A DNA stretch of 64,000 bases from Leptobacterium sp964389205 (GTDB lineage Bacteria; Bacteroidota; Bacteroidia; Flavobacteriales; Flavobacteriaceae), in assembly GCA_964389205.1 (NCBI GenBank), contig CAYMDH010000015.1, forward strand, positions 1 to 64,000, written 5' to 3'. A program made the position numbers and the translations under genes. Positions 45,618 to 55,540 of this stretch are shown in pieces. The first letter of the stretch is position 1. Every line of letters begins with the position of its first letter. The notes beneath the pieces are model-generated. The model made no database searches. It was not told where the DNA came from and saw only the letters and a list, made by a program, of their open reading frames with translations.

Positions 45618-47118
45618 TCTCTAAGGGAGTATTTAAGATATTGTAAAAAGCTTCTATTCCATAAGCAATATGTTGAATCTTTAGGTTTTCATTTGGACTG
45701 TGTTGATTATTATCTGGATTTACCATAGGAATTATTACAGCAGGGATCCCTAATTCATTAATAAAAGCTGCTGTTGGTACAGTGCCTCCCATAATTCTAA
45801 TTTTAACGACATCTTGTTTAAAGGTATTAGTCAATACACTTTCTGCCCATAACGCATAAGGATCATTTAAATCTGTTCTAAAAGGAGCAGTTATAGTTCC
45901 TGTATCTACTTTCACAATTTTGTCATATTTTAAACGCTCTTCTTGAGTTGGGTTTTTTTCAGTAATATAAAAACCTTGTGATTTAATATGTTCTTTGACC
46001 AACTTAATTAAGTTTTCGCCATCACTTTCAGGAACCAGGCGTATATCAATGGCAGCTGTTGCCCGATCAGGAACAATTGTTCTGGCTTGTTTGCCTACCC
46101 ATCCAGAAGAAAGACCTCTTATATTTAAAGAAGGGTATTGAAGAGATTCTTGATAATTGTTACCTACTTTCTCAGGAGTTTTAAAAGAAAGTCTTTTTTT
46201 AATTGCTTCTTCGTCATCTGGAACACTTTTTAAAATTTCTTTAGTAGCATCGTTTATTGTAATTCCATCGTAATATCCATCAATTAGCACTCTTCCTTCT
46301 GTATCTTTCATAGAAGCTAATAATTGTGAAAGTTGAAAACCTGGGTTAGGAGCATAATTTCCATAATGACCACTATGCTGAGGTTTTATAGGGCCATAAG
46401 TAGTAAGATTGATAGTAGTAATCCCACGACATCCAAAAACTAAGGTTGGTTTTTCAGAAGGATGCAAAGGACCATCGTTTATAATTAAAAAGTCAGCTTG
46501 CAATAATTCTTTATTTTGTCGTACAGCTTTTGGCAATGGTTTGCTACTTCTTTCTTCTTCACTATCTAAAATAACTTTTACGTTGAAAGGGATTTTACCA
46601 TTTTCTTGCTTCATTAAATCCAAAGCGCTTAAGAGCATAACGATAGGTCCTTTGTCATCAGATACAGATCTGCCAAAGAGTCTTAAATCATAGTTAATAT
46701 CTTTATCTAGTTCAGTCCAGTCTACTTCTTGCCATTTTTTATCGGGTAATTGTTCTTTAAGAACCATTTGATAAGGATTGCTTTGATTCCATTTTGAAAG
46801 GTCTACAGGTTGCCCATCAAAATGCATATAAAACAATATTGTAGGTAAGCTTTCTATGATAGGAGTTACTGCAAAAAACAAAGGTTCTCCTTCTGTTTCT
46901 ATAGCTACAGAATTGAAACCACGTTCATTAAATTTTTTAGTAAGCCAGCTGATATTTCGCATTATATCACTATGTTCTAATGAGTTATTAGGGATAGCAG
47001 TAAACTCTTTTAATTCTTGAATAGTTTTTCTAACCTCTGTCTTGAGTTTTGATTGAAAATCTTGCGAAAACGAGTTTGTGAAAACGAATAGACTAATGAG
47101 TACTAAACATTTTTTCAT
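45610..47118 (-). CDS. M20-family metallopeptidase, secreted
   Basis: 502 residues with a signal peptide (FVFTNSFSQ near residue 18). Di-zinc peptidase core: ILFYMHFDGQPVDL (His, Asp), GRSVSDDKGP (bridging Asp), ILDSEEERSS (catalytic Glu-Glu), and NDGPLH. The dimerisation domain follows (TAAIDIRLVPESDG), and HSPNE near the C terminus supplies the last His ligand. It likely trims extracellular peptides. Confidence 0.9.
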   Translation of the reverse strand: MKKCLVLISLFVFTNSFSQDFQSKLKTEVRKTIQELKEFTAIPNNSLEHSDIMRNISWLTKKFNERGFNSVAIETEGEPLFFAVTPIIESLPTILFYMHFDGQPVDLSKWNQSNPYQMVLKEQLPDKKWQEVDWTELDKDINYDLRLFGRSVSDDKGPIVMLLSALDLMKQENGKIPFNVKVILDSEEERSSKPLPKAVRQNKELLQADFLIINDGPLHPSEKPTLVFGCRGITTINLTTYGPIKPQHSGHYGNYAPNPGFQLSQLLASMKDTEGRVLIDGYYDGITINDATKEILKSVPDDEEAIKKRLSFKTPEKVGNNYQESLQYPSLNIRGLSSGWVGKQARTIVPDRATAAIDIRLVPESDGENLIKLVKEHIKSQGFYITEKNPTQEERLKYDKIVKVDTGTITAPFRTDLNDPYALWAESVLTNTFKQDVVKIRIMGGTVPTAAFINELGIPAVIIPMVNPDNNQHSPNENLKIQHIAYGIEAFYNILNTPLEIK

Positions 47119-47221
47119 AGTTGAAAATTTTGATTTAAAAATAATAAAAAATAAGAGTCTATTAATAAAAAAACAATCTCAAGGATTATGAACTTGCTTT
47201 TTATATGTCATAAATAATACT

Positions 47222-50038
47222 TTAATTTAATAGGATAGGATCTCCATAACCTAAATCTTTTAACCGGTCTAATTGAGTAGCAGCATCACCTATAATTAGA
47301 TAAATCATTTTATCTGGATTTACATATTTTGTAGCTAAATTTTTTATTTCATCAATACTCATATTTCGAACAATACGTTCGCGCTGTTTTACATAGTCAT
47401 TAGGCCAATTGTAATCTCCAATGTTTTCTATTATACCTAATTTAGCATTAATAGTTTCAAAAGCTCTGGCATTACTTTTTAGTAAAAATCCTTTCGTAGT
47501 GACTAAATCTTTATCAGTAAACGTTTCTGGATATTGTTTGAGAATATCTTTGATAAGAGAGAGTGCTTCAAGGGTTATATTAGAACGTACATTAGAGAAA
47601 ATCCCAAAATTACCAGGAATATTTGTCCCAGAAAATCCAGAACCTATCCCATACGTATATCCTTTTCCTTCTCTTAGCTCTTGAGTAAGACGAGAAGCAA
47701 AACCGCCACCACCTAATATATAGTTCATTACAGTAGCAGGGTAATATTCTTTATCAGTGATTGCTAATGCTAAATAGCCTATTCTAAGTACAGATTGTTT
47801 GGCGCCAGGAACATTGTAAAAATAAACTTTTGAAGTATCGATAGATTCAGGAAGTGTATACTCCGGAATAGTAACTGTTTTACTTTCCCATGAAGTACTT
47901 AAATCAGAAAGTGAAGAAAGTACCTCTTTTTGTTCTATGGCTCCAACGACATAAAAATTAGTAATAGAAGGCGAAAAATTCGTTGCATAAAACGTTTTTA
48001 AATCATCTATAGTGATACTTTGAACTGAGCTTTCTGTACCTGATAAATTATTACTTAAAATATGATCTTTACCATAAATAAGTTTTATAAACTCATTATT
48101 TGCTATAGTATTTGGATTAGCCATCCCTTGAATAATACCACTTATGGTTTGTTGTTTTAGTAGCGTTAACTCTTTTTCATCCCATCTTGGTTCTAATAGC
48201 ATTTCTTTTAATAGAGTAATAGTTTCATTATAATTTCTGGCTAATGTATTTCCAGAAATTTCAATAGATTGATTTCTAGCGGTAATGGTAATGGTAGCTC
48301 CAAGTGCATTTATTGCTTCTTCTAACTCTTGTGTAGTTTTGTTTTTTGTTCCTTTATTCATAAGGTCTGCGAGAAGATTGGCAGTTCCTATTTTTTCAGC
48401 TGTATCTAATAGAAGCCCTCCTTTAATTTTCATATTAAATTGGACCAGTGGGAGTTCATCATTAATAATGCCTAATGCAATCATGCCATTACTCATTGTG
48501 TCTTTCCAAATTTCAGGAATTTTGACCTCAGGTGTTATGCCATAAGGAGGCTCAACAGTACGATCAAAACCAGAAGGAGTTCTTTCATAGTTTGTGTTTT
48601 CTGAAAATACAATTTCCTCTTCAGCTCCTTGTACAATTTTCTCTTCTACAACCTTAGCTAGTTTAGAGTTTTTGATAATTAAATCACTTTGCCCTTTAGG
48701 AACAAAACTGGTAATTATCTTGTTTTTTCCTTTAATATATTTTTCATAAACACGAGTTACATCTTCAATAGTAACCGCTAATATATTTTTGATGTCTTTA
48801 TTAATAAAGTCTGGATCTTTCGCAAAGATGTTATATTGCGCTAATTGGAAGGCTTTTCCCAGAGAACTGGAAAGGCCGTTATAAAAATCGGTCTCTAAGC
48901 CAATTTTAATTCTGTTTAAATCTTGTTCAGAAATTCCTTCCTTCTCAAATTTAAAAAAAGCTTCATCTACTGCAGCTTGAACATCGTTTAAATTTTTCCC
49001 TGAATAGGCTCTGGTTACAAAATTGAATTCTCCTGTAAGTTCAGAAGTTTGATTAAACATAAAGAGATTAGGAGTTAATTCTTTTTCTTCTATAAGCACC
49101 TTGTAAAAAGGAGCTTTTTTTCCATCAGATAAGTATTCTGATAAAACGTCTAACGCATATGAATCTGGATGATAGTTTTCTACAGTAGGCCAGGTAATCC
49201 ATAATTGTGGCAATCGAGCAAAATTATCTTCATAATACAATTTCTTGGTTTCTGTAAGTACAGGGGTGTTTTTTGGAAGATCCAAAATTTCTTCTCCTCG
49301 TTCAATTTCTGCAAAATATTTTTCTACCCATTCTTTTGCTTGTGCAGAATCAAAATCTCCAGCAATAACTAAGGTTGCATTATTAGGTACATACCATTTT
49401 TTATAAAATTCTTTAACATCTTCTAAGGTTGCATTTTGCAAATCATCTAATGATCCTATGACTTGCCAATTATAGGGGTGATTTTCAGGATATAAGTTTT
49501 TACCAATTACATAACGAGTATGCCCATAAGGGTTGTTATCTACACTTTGCCTTTTTTCATTTTTAACAACTTGTTTTTCTTTTGCTAAAACTTCTTCTGT
49601 AACTGTATTTATAAAAAAACCTAGCTTATCAGCTTCTGCCCATATCATTTTTTCTAAAGCATCATTAGGGACTGTTTGATAATAATTAGTACGATCTCTA
49701 CTTGTAGAACCATTAGCTCCAGATCCACCAACTTTACTATTGAGTTTGTCAAGACCTCCTTTTCCTAAATTTTCAGATTCTAAAAAAAGAAGATGCTCGA
49801 AAAGATGAGCAAATCCTGTTCTACCTACTTTTTCTCTTGCAGAACCAACATGAAAAGTTAATGCAACTGACGCTATTGGATCTGAAGTGTCTTTGTGAAA
49901 AATAACTTCCAAACCATTGTCTAGAATAAATTTCTCAGAATCTACAGAGAGTGTATCTTTTGTTGTTTCTTCTTGACAAGAAATAATTAAAGCACTTAAA
50001 AAAACGGTAAGAACTATTTTTACTGAATTATTTTTCAT
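47222..50038 (-). CDS. M16-family zinc peptidase, lipid-anchored, two-lobed
   Basis: 938 residues from the ATG at 50038 (the upstream frame start, TTG 50062, is rejected). Lipobox LIISCQEE. Inverted zinc motif HLFEHLLF with downstream Glu (E-x6-E in NEKRQ-type region) marks the active N-terminal lobe; the C-terminal lobe is the inactive pitrilysin-like partner. A single long chain, not the split two-protein form. Expected on the periplasmic face of the outer membrane. Single-gene unit upstream of the trp operon's 3' end. Confidence 0.9.
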   Translation of the reverse strand: MKNNSVKIVLTVFLSALIISCQEETTKDTLSVDSEKFILDNGLEVIFHKDTSDPIASVALTFHVGSAREKVGRTGFAHLFEHLLFLESENLGKGGLDKLNSKVGGSGANGSTSRDRTNYYQTVPNDALEKMIWAEADKLGFFINTVTEEVLAKEKQVVKNEKRQSVDNNPYGHTRYVIGKNLYPENHPYNWQVIGSLDDLQNATLEDVKEFYKKWYVPNNATLVIAGDFDSAQAKEWVEKYFAEIERGEEILDLPKNTPVLTETKKLYYEDNFARLPQLWITWPTVENYHPDSYALDVLSEYLSDGKKAPFYKVLIEEKELTPNLFMFNQTSELTGEFNFVTRAYSGKNLNDVQAAVDEAFFKFEKEGISEQDLNRIKIGLETDFYNGLSSSLGKAFQLAQYNIFAKDPDFINKDIKNILAVTIEDVTRVYEKYIKGKNKIITSFVPKGQSDLIIKNSKLAKVVEEKIVQGAEEEIVFSENTNYERTPSGFDRTVEPPYGITPEVKIPEIWKDTMSNGMIALGIINDELPLVQFNMKIKGGLLLDTAEKIGTANLLADLMNKGTKNKTTQELEEAINALGATITITARNQSIEISGNTLARNYNETITLLKEMLLEPRWDEKELTLLKQQTISGIIQGMANPNTIANNEFIKLIYGKDHILSNNLSGTESSVQSITIDDLKTFYATNFSPSITNFYVVGAIEQKEVLSSLSDLSTSWESKTVTIPEYTLPESIDTSKVYFYNVPGAKQSVLRIGYLALAITDKEYYPATVMNYILGGGGFASRLTQELREGKGYTYGIGSGFSGTNIPGNFGIFSNVRSNITLEALSLIKDILKQYPETFTDKDLVTTKGFLLKSNARAFETINAKLGIIENIGDYNWPNDYVKQRERIVRNMSIDEIKNLATKYVNPDKMIYLIIGDAATQLDRLKDLGYGDPILLN

Positions 50039-50177
50039 TTTGGTATTAGTTATTTGCAGCAAATTAGCAAAATTTTAACACCTATCTTCTTTTGTTAAGA
50101 AAGATTTATGAGTCTAAATGCATTAGGAAGATGCACAGGGAATTTTACACAAAATTATATGAAATTATAATATATAA

Positions 50178-50942
50178 TCATACTCTTATTTTCTTTATAA
50201 ACTGATCAATACTTTCTATGGGATTTGATGAAATATATTTAATAAATGCAGAGCCTATAATAGCACCTTTTGCCTTTTGAGTTGCTTGTTTAAATGTTTC
50301 TGCATTGCTAATTCCAAAACCTACAATTTGCGACGCTTTAAGATTCATATTGTCAATACGATTAAAATAATCTTCTTGCTCATTCCCAAAAGTATTTTTA
50401 GCACCAGTGGTACTTGCAGAACTTACCATATAAATAAACCCACTTGAAACAGAATCTATAAAGCGAATGCGTTCTTCAAAAGTTTGAGGTGTGATTAGAA
50501 AAACATTAATTAAACCATATTTTTCAAATATACTCTGGTATTGTTCATGATAAACATCCACGGGAAGATCAGGAATAATAAGTCCATCAATTCCAATTTC
50601 TTGACATTTTTGACAAAAAGCCTCTACACCGTATTGCATTATTGGATTAAAATATCCCATGAGTATAAGCGGAATATGTACTTCTTGTCTGATATCTTTA
50701 AGCTGATCAAAAAGTTTTTCTGTAGTCATACCATTTTTTAAAGCCTTTGTAGAACTAGCTTGTATAGTAGGACCATCTGCTAAGGGATCACTAAAAGGCA
50801 ATCCAATTTCTAACATATCTACCCCTGCATTTTGAAGTGACTTTATAATAGGTACCGTATCTTCAATGTTGGGATAGCCTGCTGTAAAATATATAGATAA
50901 TATTTTTTTATCTTCTTGTAATTTTTTATTAATTCTGTTCAT
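50178..50942 (-). CDS. trpA: Tryptophan synthase alpha chain
   Basis: Cleaves indole-3-glycerol phosphate to indole and G3P, passing indole to TrpB. 254 residues. The catalytic acid Glu is in DMLEIGLPFSDPLADGPTIQ (Glu about 46), and Asp in the loop (DLP of IIPDLP). The G-V-x-T-x-x-F phosphate loop is degenerate but GFGISNAE is present. Last gene of the trp operon; 2 bp after trpB. Confidence 0.96.
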   Translation of the reverse strand: MNRINKKLQEDKKILSIYFTAGYPNIEDTVPIIKSLQNAGVDMLEIGLPFSDPLADGPTIQASSTKALKNGMTTEKLFDQLKDIRQEVHIPLILMGYFNPIMQYGVEAFCQKCQEIGIDGLIIPDLPVDVYHEQYQSIFEKYGLINVFLITPQTFEERIRFIDSVSSGFIYMVSSASTTGAKNTFGNEQEDYFNRIDNMNLKASQIVGFGISNAETFKQATQKAKGAIIGSAFIKYISSNPIESIDQFIKKIRV

Positions 50943-50944
50943 CG

Positions 50945-52129
50945 TTACAGTTTAAAATAATCGATATAGGTATTTAAATCTTTATCCCCTCTTCCAGACA
51001 AGTTTATTACTACAATGTCTTCTTTATTAAATTTTTTATGATCAAAGATGGCAAAGGCGTGTGAAGTTTCGATGGCAGGAATAATACCTTCTAGTTGAGA
51101 AATTTCTAAACCAGAAGTCATGGCTTCATCATCTGTAATGGAAATAAACTCAGCTCTACCACTTTTATATAAATGGGCATGCATTGGGCCAACACCAGGA
51201 TAATCTAAACCTGCTGAAATAGAATAGGGTTCTGTTATTTGCCCGTCATTTGTTTGCATCAATAAAGTTCTGCTTCCATGAATAATCCCATCTTTTCCTA
51301 AGGCAGAAGTAGCTGCACTTTCTCCAGAATGAATTCCTTTGCCTGCAGCTTCTACAGCGATAATATTAACAGTAGGCTCATCTAAAAAATGATAGAAAGC
51401 ACCAGCAGCATTACTACCTCCTCCCACACAAGCAATCACATGATTAGGTAATTCTCTTCCTTCTTGTTCTAATAATTGTGTTTTTATTTCTTCAGAAATA
51501 ACAGATTGAAAACGAGCAACCATATCAGGATATGGGTGAGGCCCAACTACAGAGCCAATAATATAATGAGTATTTACAGGATTGTTAATCCAATCTCTTA
51601 TAGCTTCGTTAGTGGCATCTTTTAACGTTTTGCTACCAGAAGTGGCTGGACGAACTTCTGCACCTAGCATTTTCATTCGAGCAACATTAGGAGCTTGCCT
51701 TTTAATATCTATTTCTCCCATATAAATGATACATTGAATGCCCATTAATGCGCAAACTGTAGCTGTAGCAACACCATGTTGCCCTGCACCTGTTTCTGCA
51801 ATAATTCTATTCTTACCTAAACGTTTTGCCATTAAAATTTGCCCAATAGTATTATTCACTTTATGAGCTCCTGTATGACACAAATCTTCTCTTTTTAAAT
51901 ATATTTTAGTATTGTGTTTTTTAGAGAGTCGTTCTGCAAAATAAAGTGGAGTAGGACGCCCTACATAATCTCTTAACAATTGATCAAATTCAGATTGAAA
52001 AGAGGGCTCTTTCATTATTTTTAAATAATTTTGGCGTAACTCTTCTACGTTTGGATATAGCATTTCTGGAATGTATGCTCCTCCAAATTCGCCATAATAT
52101 CCTTTTTCATTAACGTGATATGTTTCCAT
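50945..52129 (-). CDS. trpB: Tryptophan synthase beta chain
   Basis: PLP enzyme joining indole and serine. 394 residues. Schiff-base lysine in LCHTGAHKVNN (Lys about 84), substrate loop AETGAGQHG, phosphate loop CVGGGSNAAG, and monovalent-cation and COMM region (DYPGVGPMH). Standard TrpB1 type. Follows trpF by 13 bp. Confidence 0.97.
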   Translation of the reverse strand: METYHVNEKGYYGEFGGAYIPEMLYPNVEELRQNYLKIMKEPSFQSEFDQLLRDYVGRPTPLYFAERLSKKHNTKIYLKREDLCHTGAHKVNNTIGQILMAKRLGKNRIIAETGAGQHGVATATVCALMGIQCIIYMGEIDIKRQAPNVARMKMLGAEVRPATSGSKTLKDATNEAIRDWINNPVNTHYIIGSVVGPHPYPDMVARFQSVISEEIKTQLLEQEGRELPNHVIACVGGGSNAAGAFYHFLDEPTVNIIAVEAAGKGIHSGESAATSALGKDGIIHGSRTLLMQTNDGQITEPYSISAGLDYPGVGPMHAHLYKSGRAEFISITDDEAMTSGLEISQLEGIIPAIETSHAFAIFDHKKFNKEDIVVINLSGRGDKDLNTYIDYFKL

Positions 52130-52142
52130 AATTTTTATAATA

Positions 52143-52772
52143 TCATTCAGGCCTGGAAAAGGCCTGTTTTTTAAATTCTTTTAAATCTTCTAAATTTTTT
52201 AACCCAGGTTTAATCTCAAATTTACTATTAACGTCTATAGCATAAACAGGTAAATTTGATTTTAAAATAGCAGTTATTTTTTCAACTTCATTTAGCCCTA
52301 TTCCTCCACTTAAAAAGAAAGGTTTTTTTGAGGGATAGTTATTCAAAACATTCCAATCAAATGTGTATCCATTTCCTCCTGGTAATTTCCCTTTAGTATC
52401 AAATAAATAAAAATCACAAACATCTTCATAAGGCTCTAAAATGGCAAAGTCAAAATCATTTTTGATAGAAAAAACTTTAATTACTTCTAATTTTTCTTTT
52501 TTAAGTTGATGACACAATTTTGGGCTTTCATGCCCATGCAATTGAACACCTTGTAAATCATTTTTTGTTGCAATTTCTAAAATCTCTTTGTAGGGTGCAT
52601 CGACAAATACTCCAATTTTTTTAATTGTTTTAGAAACTTTAGGCATAACTGTATTGAAGTGCCTTGAAGAGTCATCCCAAAAAATAAACCCAAGATAATC
52701 AGGATATAAGGATGCTATTTCCATTACATTATGATTCATACCACATATCTTGAATTTTAATTGCTTTTTCAT
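52143..52772 (-). CDS. trpF: Phosphoribosylanthranilate isomerase
   Basis: (beta/alpha)8 isomerase, 209 residues. Catalytic Cys in KICGMNH (residue ~9), Asp in YLFDTKG, and phosphate-binding GGNGYTFDW and LSGGIGLNEV. Separate from trpC (not fused). It follows the GNAT gene by 12 bp in the operon. Confidence 0.95.
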   Translation of the reverse strand: MKKQLKFKICGMNHNVMEIASLYPDYLGFIFWDDSSRHFNTVMPKVSKTIKKIGVFVDAPYKEILEIATKNDLQGVQLHGHESPKLCHQLKKEKLEVIKVFSIKNDFDFAILEPYEDVCDFYLFDTKGKLPGGNGYTFDWNVLNNYPSKKPFFLSGGIGLNEVEKITAILKSNLPVYAIDVNSKFEIKPGLKNLEDLKEFKKQAFSRPE

Positions 52773-52784
52773 TTTAAATCGTAT

Positions 52785-53177
52785 TCATTTTTTAATAAAA
52801 AAACAATCTGTATGTTTAGTCATTCCTATAGCTGGATAATAATTTTTTGCTTTTGGTGCAGAAAGAAGTATTAAAGTTGCTTTGGGAGTTTCTTGTTTGG
52901 TTTTTTTGATTAATTCTTTACCAATTCCTTGACGTTGATGAGTTAAGGTTACTGCTAAATCTGACAAATAAGTACAATATGCATAATCTGTTAAAGATCT
53001 TGCTACTCCAATCAACTTTCCATATTCTCTAGCAGTTATAATTAAATTGGCATTATTCACCATGGCTGTAATACGATCATCATCATCAACAGGTCTACGC
53101 TCTCCTAATGTTGAATTAATAAGAAGTTGTTTAAACTCTTTAGAGCTAATATTTTTTTCAACTTGATATTGTATCAT
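52785..53177 (-). CDS. GNAT-family N-acetyltransferase inside the trp operon
   Basis: 130 residues. Acetyl-CoA-binding motif A is VTLTHQRQGIGKELIKKTKQ (R/Q-x-x-G-x-G), with motif B (LLSAPKAKNYYPAIGMTK). Its ATG overlaps the trpC stop (ATGA), so it is translationally coupled between trpC and trpF. GNAT substrates are not readable from sequence. No trp-pathway step needs it, so it may be a passenger or act on Trp-related amines. Confidence 0.85.
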   Translation of the reverse strand: MIQYQVEKNISSKEFKQLLINSTLGERRPVDDDDRITAMVNNANLIITAREYGKLIGVARSLTDYAYCTYLSDLAVTLTHQRQGIGKELIKKTKQETPKATLILLSAPKAKNYYPAIGMTKHTDCFFIKK

Positions 53178-53959
53178 TGCTGTAATCTTTTAATAAACGA
53201 AACGGCGTTTTCTCCAGGGTTTTCTGTTTTCATAAAATTCTCACCAATTAAGAATCCTTGAAAACCAAAGCTTTTTAAATCTTTAATGGCTTCAATAGAA
53301 CTAATTCCACTTTCAGATACTTTTACAAATTCATTTGGAATTTTTTCTGAAAGTACTTTACTAGTTTCAATACTAACATCAAATGTTTTTAAATTCCTGT
53401 TATTTACACCCAACATGTCAATACTAGGTAGTATAGATTTTTGCAATTCTTGTTCATTATGTACTTCAAGCAAGACATCCAATCCTAGGTTTTTTGCAGT
53501 CTCAGAAAACAGCTTTATCTCATCTTTAGATAGAACAGCTGCAATTAATAATATAGCATCTGCTCCATATGCTTTGGCTTCAATAAGTTGATAGGTGTCT
53601 ATAATAAACTCCTTCCTTAAGAGCGCTATATTACATGATGCACGTGCTAATATTAGATCGTCCAAGGAACCACCGAAATACTTTCCATCTGTTAACACAG
53701 ACATCCCGCAAACTCCTGCTTTTTCATATCCATTAGCAACATCTTGAACATTTACCTTTTGATTTATAACAGATTTAGAGGGAGATCTTCTTTTGTGTTC
53801 TGCGATAATTCCAGTAGCACTATTTTTAAGGCACTTGGTTAAAGAAACAGGAGTTCTTTCAAATAAAACAGAGGCTTCCAATTGGGAAATAGGAATGATA
53901 CTTTTTTTAAGCTCAATCTCTTTATGTTTATCTGCTATAATTCTATCTAGAATATTCAT
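53174..53959 (-). CDS. trpC: Indole-3-glycerol phosphate synthase
   Basis: Converts CdRP to indole-3-glycerol phosphate. 261 residues. Catalytic Glu/Lys pairs: AEHKRRSPSK (Glu, Lys), RKEFIIDTYQ (Lys), LLEVHNEQEL (Glu) and GVNNRNL (Asn). The C-terminal SESGISS phosphate loop is complete. Free-standing (no TrpF fusion). Confidence 0.96.
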   Translation of the reverse strand: MNILDRIIADKHKEIELKKSIIPISQLEASVLFERTPVSLTKCLKNSATGIIAEHKRRSPSKSVINQKVNVQDVANGYEKAGVCGMSVLTDGKYFGGSLDDLILARASCNIALLRKEFIIDTYQLIEAKAYGADAILLIAAVLSKDEIKLFSETAKNLGLDVLLEVHNEQELQKSILPSIDMLGVNNRNLKTFDVSIETSKVLSEKIPNEFVKVSESGISSIEAIKDLKSFGFQGFLIGENFMKTENPGENAVSFIKRLQQ

Positions 53960-53966
53960 TGTTGTT

Positions 53967-54962
53967 TTATTTCGTACTTAATTCTTGAAGTTTCTTTAAC
54001 GCTATTAATCCTTTTCCGCTCAATAAAGATTCTTTAGCAAATTCAAATCCTTCTTTGGGAGTTATTCCTTTTACAGTAGCAATAGCCATTCCTGCATTGG
54101 CGCAAACCACATTATTTTGAGAGGTAGTCCCTTTACCACTTAATACATCCATGAAAATTTTTGCAGAAGCTTCTATAGATTCACCCCCAGTTATATCTTC
54201 TTGCTTTAAGATAGTAACTCCAAAGTCTGAAGGTTTTAACATGCTTTCCGTCATATTAGAAATTGTTTTTGTATCTCCTGTTAGTGATATTTCATCATAC
54301 CCATCTAATGCGTGTAATACTGTAAAATTTTTATCAGTATTTTGATATAAATAACCATACATTCTTGCTAATTCAAGATTAAAAACACCCACGATTTGAT
54401 TTTTTGGAAAAGCAGGGTTTACCATTGGTCCCAGCATATTAAAAAAAGTTTTAACAGCTAGCTCTCTTCGAATTGGAGCTACATTTTTCATAGCAGGATG
54501 AAATAAAGGAGCATGTAGAACACAAATGCCAGCTTGCTCAATAGATCGTTCTAAAAAATCACGATCATTACTAAATTTAATCCCTAAATGTTCCATTACA
54601 TTGCTAGAACCACATTTTGAAGAAACCCCATAATTTCCATGTTTAGATACTTTTATCCCCGCACCAGCGGTAACAAAAGAAGATAAGGTGGATATATTAA
54701 AAGTATCTTTGCCATCACCACCAGTGCCACATAGATCTATTAAATTATATGCAGATAAATCTACGGCCAGACATAAATCTAATAAAGCATCTCTAAAACC
54801 TTCTAGTTCTTCTATGGTAATACTTCGCATCATATATACTGTGAGAAAAGCAGCAATTTGACTTGTGTTGTAGTTGCCTTTAGAAATACTTACCAATGCA
54901 TTTTTAGCCTCTTCCTTGGAAATGGTTTCGTGGTTGATTAATCTATTTAATAATTCTTTCAT
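53967..54962 (-). CDS. trpD: Anthranilate phosphoribosyltransferase
   Basis: Couples anthranilate to PRPP. 331 residues. Motif DLCGTGGDGKDTFNIST, then KHGNYGVSSKCGSSNVMEHLG, and the second metal-site region DEISLTGDT. Normal family length. 7 bp downstream of it begins trpC; 10 bp upstream ends trpG. Confidence 0.97.
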   Translation of the reverse strand: MKELLNRLINHETISKEEAKNALVSISKGNYNTSQIAAFLTVYMMRSITIEELEGFRDALLDLCLAVDLSAYNLIDLCGTGGDGKDTFNISTLSSFVTAGAGIKVSKHGNYGVSSKCGSSNVMEHLGIKFSNDRDFLERSIEQAGICVLHAPLFHPAMKNVAPIRRELAVKTFFNMLGPMVNPAFPKNQIVGVFNLELARMYGYLYQNTDKNFTVLHALDGYDEISLTGDTKTISNMTESMLKPSDFGVTILKQEDITGGESIEASAKIFMDVLSGKGTTSQNNVVCANAGMAIATVKGITPKEGFEFAKESLLSGKGLIALKKLQELSTK

Positions 54963-54972
54963 TTATTTAAAA

Positions 54973-55539
54973 CTAATTATTTACCCAGTTTTCTAATATT
55001 TTTTTCCCATCTGGAGTTAATACAGATTCTGGATGATATTGAACAGAACAAACATCATAAGTTTTATGTCGTAAAGACATTACTTGACCATTTTTATCAA
55101 CAGATGTTATTAATAAGTCTTCAGGTAAATTAGGGTCTAAAACCCACGAGTGATAACGGCCTACTTCAATTTTGTTGTTTAATCCTTTGTAAATAACATC
55201 ATCTTCAGCTATTATTTCGATAGTAGTAGAAACCCCATGATATACTTTTTCTAGATTAATTAAAGTACCTCCAAAAACTTCTCCAATAGCTTGCTGACCT
55301 AAACAAACACCGAAAATACTTTTTATAGGTGCATACTTTTTGATAATTTCCTTGAGCAAACCTGCTTCATCTGGAATTCCAGGGCCTGGAGATAATACTA
55401 TTTTATCAAAAGGCGCTACTTCATCCAATTCTAATTGGTCATTTCGTATAACAGTTACATCACAATTTAAATCTTCTAGATAATGAACTAAATTATAAGT
55501 AAAGCTATCGTAATTATCTATGACTAATATTTTTTTCAT
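54973..55539 (-). CDS. trpG: Anthranilate synthase component II (glutamine amidotransferase)
   Basis: Supplies ammonia to TrpE. 188 residues, class I amidotransferase. Catalytic Cys in GVCLGQQAIGE (about 79), His and Glu in SVQYHPES. It could also serve PabB, since no other amidotransferase is in the window. Begins 1 bp after trpE. Confidence 0.95.
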   Translation of the reverse strand: MKKILVIDNYDSFTYNLVHYLEDLNCDVTVIRNDQLELDEVAPFDKIVLSPGPGIPDEAGLLKEIIKKYAPIKSIFGVCLGQQAIGEVFGGTLINLEKVYHGVSTTIEIIAEDDVIYKGLNNKIEVGRYHSWVLDPNLPEDLLITSVDKNGQVMSLRHKTYDVCSVQYHPESVLTPDGKKILENWVNN

Positions 55540-55540
55540 T

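Noticed and set aside
50039..50062. Alternative M16 start at TTG 50062
   Set aside because: The ATG at 50038 gives a normal lipoprotein signal; the TTG adds residues without a signal character.
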